Assembly: GCF_020906515.1 (NCBI RefSeq)
Contig: NC_085851.1
Coordinates: 2,666,001 to 2,730,000 of the forward strand
Direction of reading: 5' to 3'
DNA from: Vanrija pseudolonga
Lineage: Eukaryota; Basidiomycota; Tremellomycetes; Trichosporonales; Trichosporonaceae
DNA: 64,000 bases
In this document: positions 55,812 to 64,000 of the stretch, piece by piece
Layout of the letters: every line of letters begins with the position of its first letter
Numbering within the stretch: position 1 is the first letter of the stretch
Translations under genes and position numbers: made by a program
Notes under the pieces: generated by a model
Told to the model about the DNA's origin: nothing
Seen by the model: only the letters and a program-made list of their open reading frames with translations
Database searches by the model: none

Positions 55812-56733
55812 TTACGCCTTCGCGACGCGCAGCTTCTCGAGCATCTCGGCCGCGAGCTGGGCGTGGCCGACGCGCTCCTCGGCCTTGCGGGCCGCGTGCT
55901 CCTCCTTGAACTCGCGGCGGCGTGCGCGGCGGCGGTTGAGGTGCAGCCGCTCAGCAGTGACGGTGAAGCCCTTCGGGCGGGCGTCCCACGCGATAACGTC
56001 CTTGTCGGAACGCTGCTCCTCGCCGCTGGCAAACTTGGCCTGGCGCGCCGCCTCGGCCGCGGCCTTGGCCTCGAGCTGCACCTCGTGCCCCTGCTGCGAC
56101 AGGATCCGGCGCGTGACCGTGCCGCTCGTGAGGTTGCTCCACCGTGCTGCCGACTTGCCGTCGTCCTGCAGCACCCACATCGAGTGCTTCCTATCCGTGT
56201 GCGGGCGGTGCGCGTGCTCGAGAGCGCTTCCTGGCTCGGCGTGGCGCCACTCCTTGGCGATGAGCTTTTGGGATGCAAGGACGGGGAGGATGTGCTTCTT
56301 GAGGTACCTGAGGTTGTCAGCGAGCCGCAAGCGAAGCGAGCGAGCGGCAAGCGGCGAGGGCTAGCGTGGGGAGTCGAGAGGTGGTAGCTGCCGAAGCCGC
56401 CGAACGACACCTCCTACTCCACTCGCGTACCAGCCTCGCCAGTCGCGTCGAACCCACTCACTGGCCAGACACAAAGGGGTGCTCCTTCGGAATCTCAACA
56501 GCCGACTCCTCCACCACGGCCTTGCCCTTGCCCTTCATGCGCGCGCCGGCGGGGTACACGTTGGCGGCGGTGAGCTTTGCGCCGACGCCGTCTAGGAGGA
56601 TCTCGCGGAAGTGCCGTGGCCGCTGGGCGAGCAGGTCGCGGACGAGCGCGAACGCCGCGGCTGAGGGCACGGGGAGTGTCGCGGGCGCGCGGTAGCCGGC
56701 TGTCTGCTTGAGGAGGCTCGTTGTTGGGCGCAT
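55812..56733 (-). CDS. Probable mitochondrial protein, function unknown
   Basis: Two exons (56733-56462, 56307-55812) give 255 aa. The N-terminus M-R-P-T-T-S-L-L-K-Q-T-A-G-Y-R-A-P lacks acidic residues and looks like a mitochondrial presequence. The middle has L-L-A-Q-R-P-R-H-F-R-E-I-L-L-D and F-V-S-G-Q-Y-L-K-K-H-I-L-P-V-L, and the C-terminal half is highly charged with long Ala/Glu/Arg helices (R-R-A-R-R-R-E-F-K-E-E-H). I do not recognise a family. The composition and the divergent pairing with uS13m (213 bp between starts) suggest a mitochondrial ribosomal or translation factor, which is inference. The single intron (154 nt) is long for this genome and contains the recurring GCGAGCGAGC-type motif. 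Confidence 0.6.
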
Positions 56734-56946
56734 AATGTTGTTTTGACAGTGTCCGGAGTAGGTCGGTGTCCGAAATCTCAACTTACATTACAGGAGTGCT
56801 GAATGCGCTCCTGGCTGGCGGAATTTTCTCCCGCCACGCTTTGTGGCATCCCAGGCACGGCGTCCAACGAGCACTCCCGACTTTTGAAGGTCGACGACCT
56901 CGAGCTCGATCGACATCAACATCCCCTCCTCACACCCACACACACC

Positions 56947-57664
56947 ATGCACCTCCTCGGCCACTACCTCCCAGAACACAACCTGATCCGGATCGCCCTG
57001 CGCGCGTTCTACGGCATCAGCTACGCGACGTCGTCCCGCCTCCTCGCACGGCTGAGCATCCCGAACGACGCCAAGGTGTCCTCCTTGACAGAGCAGCAGA
57101 TCACCGCGCTGTCAGCGTACCTGTCTGCTCCGGCCGCGTCGACGCCGCCCAGCCGCATCGTGCTCGCGGCGCCAGGCAAGGCGCCAGACGCCAAGGCTGC
57201 CGCGGCAGCCGCCGCAGAGGGCCCCCTCGACGACCCGCTCAACAGCATCAAGATCGAGGTCGACCTCCGCCGCCAGCGCCAGGCAGACATCATGCACCAC
57301 CGCCATATCGGCACCTACCGCGGCCGTCGCCACGCCATGGGCCTGCCTGTCCGCGGCCAGAACACGCAGACGAACGCGCGTACCGCGCGCAGGTTGAACC
57401 GCGCGCCGTCGTCCAAGTTTAGGTGAGTAGAGCTCGCGAGCGCAGCGAGCCGGCGAGGGAGGGCGAACAAGAGGCGGAGAGTGCGCACCTGGCGTGGCTG
57501 CTGCCTTGGCCTGCTGGATAGCCACCTTCTCCTCCCCCCTCTCCCAGGCGCCGTCCCACGAGCCACACCCCGCTCACACCCGCAGCACTTTCTCCCAGGT
57601 CGAGTTCGAGGCACCCGTGCCCCAGCCCCCGAGCCAGATCTTGAGGATGCTCGGTATGCAGTAG
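56947..57664 (+). CDS. Mitochondrial ribosomal protein uS13m
   Basis: Two exons (56947-57422, 57586-57664) encode 184 aa. It is the small-subunit S13 family member (Sws2 in yeast), which sits in the head of the mitoribosome near the decoding region. Evidence: Y-G-I-S-Y-A-T-S-S-R-L-L-A-R-L (helix-turn-helix of S13), an L-T-x-x-Q-I segment, and the C-terminal D-I-M-H-H-R-H-I-G-T-Y-R-G-R-R-H-A-M-G-L-P-V followed by G-Q-N-T-Q-T-N-A-R-T-A-R. Compared with bacterial S13 there is an Ala-rich insert (about residues 60-100). The second exon adds S-T-F-S-Q-V-E-F-E-A-P. The frame is open upstream to 56803, but the ATG at 56947 aligns with the family start. Confidence 0.9.
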
Positions 57665-58031
57665 AGAGGGATTGGCGTTTGGCAGGCATTGGCATGTATC
57701 AGTTGCATTGGCGGGTGGGCGGGTGGGTGGGTACGGGCGGGCGTGGATAGCACGGGGCGAGAAGGTGGTGTGGTTGCGCGGGCTCGTAGACATCATCCGC
57801 CAACAGCTCACCTCGCGCACTCGCTCCACTCGCGTGCTCGGGTGCCCTCAAAAGTCATCACGATATACATGGAGCACTTCCCTTCGTATTATCGCGTCTA
57901 CTATCTCTCAAACCAACCCTGTTGTTGTTGTTTTTTTCTGGTCATTGTATGTGGGTGCGTACGGATACAATACAGGTGGCAGGGAAATAATCAGCCAGCC
58001 ACACGCCGACGTGCTGCGTTCGCCTCCCAGC
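57665..58031. other. Convergent 3' region
   Basis: 367 bp between convergent stops of uS13m (+) and the CBS/PB1 gene (-). It includes a TTGTTGTTGTTTTTTT run at about 57922-57937, a possible 3'-end signal on the minus strand as an A-rich tract. No coding frame. Confidence 0.35.
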
Positions 58032-61000
58032 TTACTTGCTGGTACGAGAGGCAACGAACACGCCGGCAATCACGACGCCGAGGAAGCCAATGGCAGCCGG
58101 CAGCGCCATGTCCTTGGGGAGAACACCAAAGAGGAGCTCCTCCCCATTAGGTCCAACGACCTTGGTCGCCCTGACGGGGGCAGGAGCAGCAACCGGCTCG
58201 GCCACCTTCTCCTCGACCTTCTCCTCAACAACGGGCTTGGGAGCGGCCGGGACCTCCTTGGGCACCTCGGCAGGCTTAGGGGCGGCCGACTTTGCGGCAT
58301 CTGCCCAGTTGTTGCCGCCGTCAAGGAACAAGACGACACGGTCCGTCTTGTGGCTGCGGGCGATGCGCACAGCGTCCGAGACGTCGCCGTCGGCAGTCAT
58401 CTGCACAAGGTCGCCCTCGTCGTCCGTGTAGTTGACAACGAACACTGAGGGGTCGGCAGCAACAGCCGAGGGGTCTGTTGGCGTGTCGAAGAAGGGGTCG
58501 GTCGACAGCTTGCCGTGAATAATATCGCGCAGCAGCTCGTAGCTGTCGTGGCGAGCCTGGAAACGGTGTGTGCGTCCTGATGGCGTCTTGAACTTGAAGA
58601 CGTAGGTGCCGTCATCAATCGGCATGGAGGGAGCGACAGAGGACAAGCCGCCCTTGGTGCCAATGTCCGAGATGACCTCGTTGACGGCCGAAGCAGAGTC
58701 ACCGGGCATAACCTCAGACATGGGCGAGGTGACGCTTGATAAGCCACGGTTGTGGCCCTTCTCCTTGGAGGGGGTGTCGGTACGCAGTTCGCTGTGCGAG
58801 AGCTGCGAAGCCGAGTCGTCGTCACCGCCAGCCGCGTTGAGAGTGTCAAAGAACTTGGACCACATGGGACCCGACTCGGTCGTCTGGTCGTCGTTCATGC
58901 TGTCAATCTGCTCGAGCGTGGCGTAGGTGAGCTTGAGCACGTCGACAATGCCCATGAGCCTGCCATCCTCCTCGACAACGGGAAGGTTGAGGTAGTGGCC
59001 GTTGTGCATCTTCTTGAGAGCGTCCTGAACGACCATGGTAGGCGGGGCAGTGTCGGGGTGAGGGGTCATGACACGCACGACGCTGCAGCGCGAGGCGTCG
59101 AGACCAGCGGCAATGACACGAAGGACAATGTCCTTGGACGTGAAGATACCGGCGATCCTGGGCGGAACGCTGTGGTTGCTCAAACCCGAGATGGCGCTGG
59201 TGCCCGTGTTGGTCTCGAGGACACAAACAGCGGTGGTGCGGCGCTCCTTCATGAGGCGAGCGGCCTCGCGAACCGACGTGCGGGGCGAGACGGTAGGCGG
59301 AGGCAGGCTCGTGTCGAGGACCGACAGCAGGTCGGGCTGGGCCATCTTGTCGCGGAGAGCGTCAACGTAGGCGAGCATGGCGGCGGCCTGCGGGTTGTTG
59401 ACGAGGCCGGGGCCAAGCTCGGTCTGAACGCCAGCGAGGGCAGCCGAGAGCTGGTGAGTGGCACTCGAGCCACGCTCCACCTTGGCGAGGGCATCGTGGA
59501 ACACCTTGGTGATGTCGAGGAGACCGACAACATCTCCATCCTCGTTGCAGACAGGCTAGCGACTGTAAGCACGTGTGCCACAACCACCAAAGTCAGGACT
59601 CACCAAGTGACGGAAGTGGCGGCTAACCATGAGCTGCAGGGCCTCGGTAGCGGAAGTCGTGTCACGCGTAACCATGGGGTTCTTGGTCATGATCGCCGAG
59701 ACAGGGGTCAGACGGGGGTCGAGACCAGCCGCGGTGACACGGAACGCCAGGTCCTTTGCGGTGAAGATACCGCTGAGGCCCTCCTCGTCGTCGACGACGA
59801 GGACGCAGTCAGTACGCTTGGCAGCGCAGAGCTGCGAGGCGTCGGCAACGCTCATGCCCTCGGGGACAGTAAGCGCAGGGCTGGGGCGGAGACCAGCGAC
59901 GGTACCCTTGGCAGGGCGCTTGGAAGAACGCTTGGAAGCGCCACCTGGCGTAGGTTGAGACGGCTCATGGCGGCCACCGGGGCGCTTGCGGGAGAGCTCG
60001 CTCTCAATCTTCTTGCGCAGCGACTGGAATTTGGACGATATTTTCGACGAGGCCGAGCGGTTTAGTTTACCAGCAGGGGTAATTTCCGTTTTGTTGACGG
60101 TCGAGTGGTAACGTTTGCGAGTGGGTAGTTCGTCGGGCGTCAGGGGTGGCGTGTTTGGGTCGACCATGTCCGGGGATTCGGGGAACACGGACAGCGTGTT
60201 GGTCGGACGCGAGGCCAGGATTTTAGACGCGGGCGGAGTGACAAGGTCGGCAGGGAAGGACACGGATTGCCGAGAGCCGTGAGAGTGCGTGCGAGTGATG
60301 GGTGCCGTGCCCGGCGCCGACGACGACGACGAGGACGACGTCGATGGAAGGAGGACAGAGGTGACAGTAGGGGAAGTTTGCGAGCGCACCGACCCGGGGG
60401 GCGTAGGCAGGGGGTTTGGGTGTGCCGTTGTCGATCCGGGAGACGTGCGTTTCGTGTTGCCGTCGATCGGGGGCGAGAGCGAGGGCGGTGTTGGGGCCGC
60501 GGGGGGTCGGGCGCGGGTCGAGGACGAGGTCGAGGTCGACATTGAGGTCGCGGTGGATTCAGGAATGAGCGTGGAGGGGTTCGTCTGAGCGTTGGACATT
60601 GCGCGAAGGGATGAGCCACGGCCAGAGAGCCAGAGGGCAAGGCAAGGGGGGGAGTGGAAGCAGGAGGGGGTGGGGGAGGGACAACTCGGCACAGTCCTCT
60701 ACTTGGTTTGTTCTCTGATATGCCCCGGCTCGTGCGGCTGGGGTCGGGACACCAGTGCAGTGATGGATACCGAGTGGGCTGTTGTACCAGCTCGAGGGCA
60801 TGCACTCCAAGGCGCCCCCCTCCGACAATCTACCAATCTCGGCGCAGGCATTCAACGCCACCCACCCCCACCACCACCACTGCTGGGCTGTTGCTCGGCA
60901 GCCTTCGCACCGAGAGCGCCCGGACCCGTCCACGCCCGAACCGTTCGGCGCGGTCCGTGAGCAAGGCGCGGCGGTGGGCGGGGAAGTTCAGGCGGCTAGT

Positions 61001-61302
61001 ATTGCCGCCGCTGCTCCTGCTACATGCACGCACGCATCACTTGCTATGTGTGATGTGGAACGGCGGGTGGGTGATCGTGACCAGCCCACCAACGGTGTCT
61101 CTCTGGTCTCGCTCGAAAAACAAAACAAACACACAGGAACCCTTTTGACCCTGCTACTCACCTCGTCGCGGCGGTTCTGCTTTCGCCGTGTGTCTGCCGC
61201 GGGCGAGTTTGCGGCGCTGGTGCTCATGGTGGAGGAGTTTGTGCTTGGAGAGCTTGGAGCGTAGGTATGGAGTCCGCCGTTGGGTACGGGGATTCGAGAC
61301 AT
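58032..61302 (-). CDS. CBS- and PB1-domain protein (Mug70-like), N-terminus ambiguous
   Basis: The last two coding parts are firm: 59555-58032, preceded by an exon ending at 59604. Four CBS motifs form two Bateman modules (T-D-C-V-L-V-V-D-D and G-I-F-T-A-K-D-L-A-F-R-V in the first pair, G-I-F-T-S-K-D-I-V-L-R-V in the second), followed by a PB1 domain (Y-V-F-K-F-K-T-P-S-G ... Y-T-D-D-E-G-D) and a C-terminal hydrophobic anchor. CBS pairs sense adenine nucleotides; PB1 mediates dimerisation. Two 5' ends are possible: ATG at 60599 continuing without intron (839 aa), or a separate exon 61302-61162 (M-S-R-I-P-V-P-N-G ... R-R-K-Q-N-R-R-D-E) joined to an acceptor at 60023 (S-L-R-K-K-I-E-S-E-L) or 60584. 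The R-R-D-E/x-x-R-K-K-I-E junction matches relatives as I recall. Confidence 0.82.
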
Positions 61303-61891
61303 GGGGCGATGGTGAAGCGAATGTTTGTGTCGATGGTGGGTGGGTGGTGGGCGGTAGGTGTTGGTCGGTCTTCCGGCGGTGTGTCGGCGGCGGGCGGCGG
61401 CGGCGACAGCGCAGAAGTCTGGAGATTGATTTTGTGTTTTGGAAAGGTACAAACGAGCAATGCTGGCTGGCTGGCTGGCCGTCATGGCCCCCGACACTTC
61501 CTAGCTTCAGGCTCATTGCTACGACGCCGCCTGCATCAAGCCTGGCTCGAGTCCCATCCGATAGGCTCTTACGTCAGGGCTGATAGCGACCTACTACCCT
61601 GAATAAATGACGTGTGGCCACTTTTACCGCCATATCACTGCCAGCCATCTGGCGGCAGTGGATGTGTCAATCGTAATCTTGCGGCAAGCGACATGACCAG
61701 CTGACCATGCCCACCAATGTCGAAAAAGTGTAAACAAACAACACTGATCGCTGGACAAGACACAGGTGAAGTATGGTTCATGAACAAATGACAAATGAGG
61801 GGTTGAGGTTTATGGGGCAAACATTGCCGATATTGGGGCTCCAGGGCCGGGATACAAGCAACAAGGTGGACGAGGCGCCACAACCACAGGT
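61303..61891. promoter_or_regulatory. Intergenic: CBS/PB1 5' region and 3' region of the last gene
   Basis: 589 bp between minus-strand genes, A/T-richer around 61600-61850. Contains TGGCTGGCTGGC repeats at about 61465-61478. No coding frame accepted. Confidence 0.35.
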
Positions 61892-64000
61892 TCAGAAGCA
61901 GAGGATGGAGACGTGGTCATGCTGTGGGGGTGTCAGCTGTGGCGGCGGCCTATCAGAAGCTCACCTGGGCAAGGACAAGTGACTGTCCGTCAAAGTACGC
62001 CTCCTTGATCGAGTCTTGGTCGCAGACCAGCACCGACTGGGCTTCACAGTATGCAAGCGCCTGCGGCTGGGTAAGAACCTTGTCTGGGATCGGCTTGCCG
62101 TCGAGGTCGCGAGCTACCGGATACGGCGTCGAGATGACGTCGTTGCTGAAGGTTGGGGTGTGGGGGGCGATGTTGGAGGACGGGAACCCGCGACCCGTGC
62201 GGCGAGCAGTAGAGCAACAGACTCGGCGAGTGGCTATCGGTAGCACCAACATCGGGGTGTGGTGAACCTTGCACTCGGGGGCACACCTGCGACGAAGCGG
62301 GTTCAGTTCGACGCCACTGAGGAGATGAACACCAGGAAAGTACAGCCCCCCGGCGTACGTCTTGACGAGGAAGTTTGAGTGGCGGATCTTCTTGTCATTC
62401 TTGTCGTCGGGAGGAAGAGTCTTGGGCGGTGGATGGCTCTCGTTGTTGAATGGCTCGATATCGATGGCTCGAGGACCGTGCGTGGCCGTCGCTACCATCC
62501 ATGTCGACTGCATGTCCGCAAAGTTTTGCCATTCCTCGCGCACATCAGGGACCATGCCCTGCATGGGTCGGAGCGGAGGACCGAGAAGCTGGGCAAACTT
62601 CTTTGCCTGGACTTGCATCCCACCGCTGCTCTCGATGACTTCGAGGAGGCGCGTGAAGGGTCGGTCGGGGATCTTGTTGATATCCGCGCCTTTGTTTCGG
62701 AGCTCATCGATGAGCTTGGCAAGGATCCCCTGATCCTCCATCGACTTGCAAAACTCGATAATGCTTGTAAAGACCTTGAGGGGGTATGGGAACTCGATCT
62801 CGTGGTAGAAGTGTAGTCTCCAGACTTCACCGTTGGACTTGGACTCCTTGAACGACCCTTGATGGCCGACAACCATGAGGCAAAGAAGGTCGTCAAACTC
62901 CTGGCCAAGAGGGTCCTCAGTGTCGTGAGTATTCGACTGGTCGAGTTGCTTGCGCCACTGGCGCATTGCCGCCTCGACGGCCATGCGGCGAGTGCTCATG
63001 GGAACGCGATCGATGAAGAGAGCCGCATTGATCCTGCCCCGGAGAGCCGGACGTGGGGACTCTTGGGCGATACCGTGCGGATAGAGGGCATAGGATACCA
63101 TGCTTCCGAGATAGCCCAGTGACAATGGAGGGTTGATGGAGACGGTACCGGAGACAGTCTTGAGCATCTGAAGGGCTTGGTCCCTCGGAGTCTTGTTGTC
63201 GGACAGGGGAGGAAGCTCGAGAGCCACAACCCCCTTGGGAGACTTGGCGTAGCACTCGCACTCAGTCCATGTCCCTGGAGGATGGGTGAGAGTCTCAACC
63301 GCACCCTGCCCACCAGTAGGGCGTTGGAGCTGCGAAACGTTGAGGGCATGGCCGATGTTGGGGCATATCCGGATGAGCACCAGGCTTGCGCTGAGCAGCG
63401 CAACGGTTGGCGAATGTTGGTACGTTGCGCGCTCGGCGTCGGACAGTGGGCAGACCTTGAGAAGAACAATGTGCTTGGCACTGAAGAAGTCAAAGTCGAT
63501 AATGCGAGAGTCGCTGGGGTCGAGGCCGATGACCTAGGGGCGTCAGCGGGGCCTCCCGCGGTGGCCACTTACCGCAACACAGTGGCCACGAATGTAATTG
63601 AAGACGATGAGCGGGCCGGTTACGCAGGATCTTGACTCTTCACGCTTCACGAGAAGTCCCACGAGGCCATTAGGGCCGATCTTCAGAGTGTATGAGACGT
63701 CAGGCTCGCCCATCTGATACGGAAGGATGAACTCGAGGTAGGGCAGTCTGGCTCGGGGGTGTGGCTCCAAGGCTGTCGGCGATGCGACCTTGGCCTTGGT
63801 CTTGACATTTTCTAGACCATAGGGACGGAGCTGGTAGAAGTAGACTCGGTGAGCACGTCCGGTTTGGAGTGGCGTGTTTCTCTTGCCGGCGTAGGGAACA
63901 ATGACTCTGGGGAGTTGGTAAAGGACCAAGGCAACCCGTCAACTCACGACTGGGCAGCGACGGCGGCGAGGTTGTCCTCAGGATAGATGGCCAATGCAGC
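61892..64000 (-). CDS. Large unrecognised protein, 5' end beyond the window (partial)
   Basis: Exons read from the right edge: >64000-63948, 63906-63573, 63533-61965, 61921-61892, with consistent phases; the last exon codes H-D-H-V-S-I-L-C-F-stop. About 660 residues are visible. I do not recognise a family. Seen in order: V-I-V-P-Y-A-G-K-R-N-T-P-L, a beta-rich stretch with L-E-F-I-L-P-Y-Q, F-N-Y-I-R-G-H-C-V-A, H-I-V-L-L-K-V-C-P-L-S-D-A, I-R-I-C-P-N-I-G-H-A-L-N-V, a helical region with R-R-M-A-V-E-A-A-M-R-Q-W-R-K, a Cys/His-containing R-R-R-C-A-P-E-C-K-V-H-H, and a final L-A-Y-C-E-A-Q-S-V. The tone (an R-x-x-C/H-rich, strand-rich RNA-binding look) made me consider Argonaute, but no PAZ or PIWI motif was found. 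Introns and normal codon use argue for a cellular gene. Confidence 0.6.

Noticed and set aside
58032-61302. Two separate genes at the CBS/PB1 locus
   Set aside because: The small upstream exon has no stop of its own before a strong donor and joins the downstream frame in phase, so one gene with alternative 5' ends is simpler.
61892-64000. Argonaute identity for the right-edge protein
   Set aside because: No PAZ signature, no PIWI DEDX residues and no MID motif could be found in the visible 650 residues.
1-64000. LTR elements, DNA transposons or other mobile elements
   Set aside because: No reverse transcriptase, integrase, transposase or helicase motifs and no long terminal repeats were seen in any frame.

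Overview
The window looks like 64 kb of nuclear DNA from a basidiomycete yeast. The best guess is the Tremellomycetes, perhaps Trichosporonales, because the gene set and intron style resemble Cryptococcus and Trichosporon. Almost every gene is split by very short introns (mostly 34-75 nt) with GTGAGT, GTGCGT or GTAAGT donors, CTRAC-like branch sites and YAG acceptors. The DNA is GC-rich, intergenic DNA is short apart from two gaps, and the products are ordinary eukaryotic housekeeping and membrane proteins. No operon, phage, CRISPR array, rRNA or intact mobile element was found. Exon models were read by eye. For multi-exon genes the exon lengths were summed to check that they are divisible by three; those sums and splice-site logic are the main support for the coordinates.

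Left part (1-23 kb): 3' end of an RNase H2 subunit C gene; a ferroportin-type iron exporter; a Nudix diphosphoinositol-polyphosphate phosphohydrolase; a large hormone-sensitive-lipase-like hydrolase; a TPT/EamA nucleotide-sugar or phosphate-sugar transporter; an HNH-like protein; a GFA/CENP-V-type protein; an FTR1 iron permease; the AP-2 mu subunit; valyl-tRNA synthetase with two in-frame starts (mitochondrial and cytosolic); and a two-finger C2H2 regulator.

Middle (23-46 kb): a 5.5 kb gene-poor gap; a small Ser/Pro-rich protein; a Pep12-like syntaxin; a DUF1770/Atg43-like protein; flavocytochrome b2 (L-lactate dehydrogenase); a perilipin-like lipid-droplet protein; a 3.6 kb gene-poor gap; a cysteine-rich (CFEM-like) single-pass membrane protein; an MFS transporter; and gamma-glutamyltranspeptidase.

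Right part (46-64 kb): a Dpb11/Rad4/TopBP1-type BRCT protein; ALG3 mannosyltransferase; a family X DNA polymerase; a DUF7587-like protein; a divergent pair made of a probable mitochondrial protein and mitochondrial ribosomal protein uS13m; a CBS/PB1 protein with two possible N-termini; and the 3' part of a large protein I do not recognise.

Loose functional themes are iron movement (ferroportin, FTR1), lipid handling (HSL-like hydrolase, perilipin), secretory and endocytic traffic (AP-2 mu, syntaxin, ALG3), mitochondrial function (ValRS long form, cytochrome b2, uS13m) and genome maintenance (RNase H2C, Dpb11, Pol X). I see no clear new multigene system. The most unusual items are short non-coding structures (hairpins, a long perfect palindrome, a recurring GC-rich intron motif), the alternative 5' exon of the CBS/PB1 gene, and the unassigned protein at the right edge.
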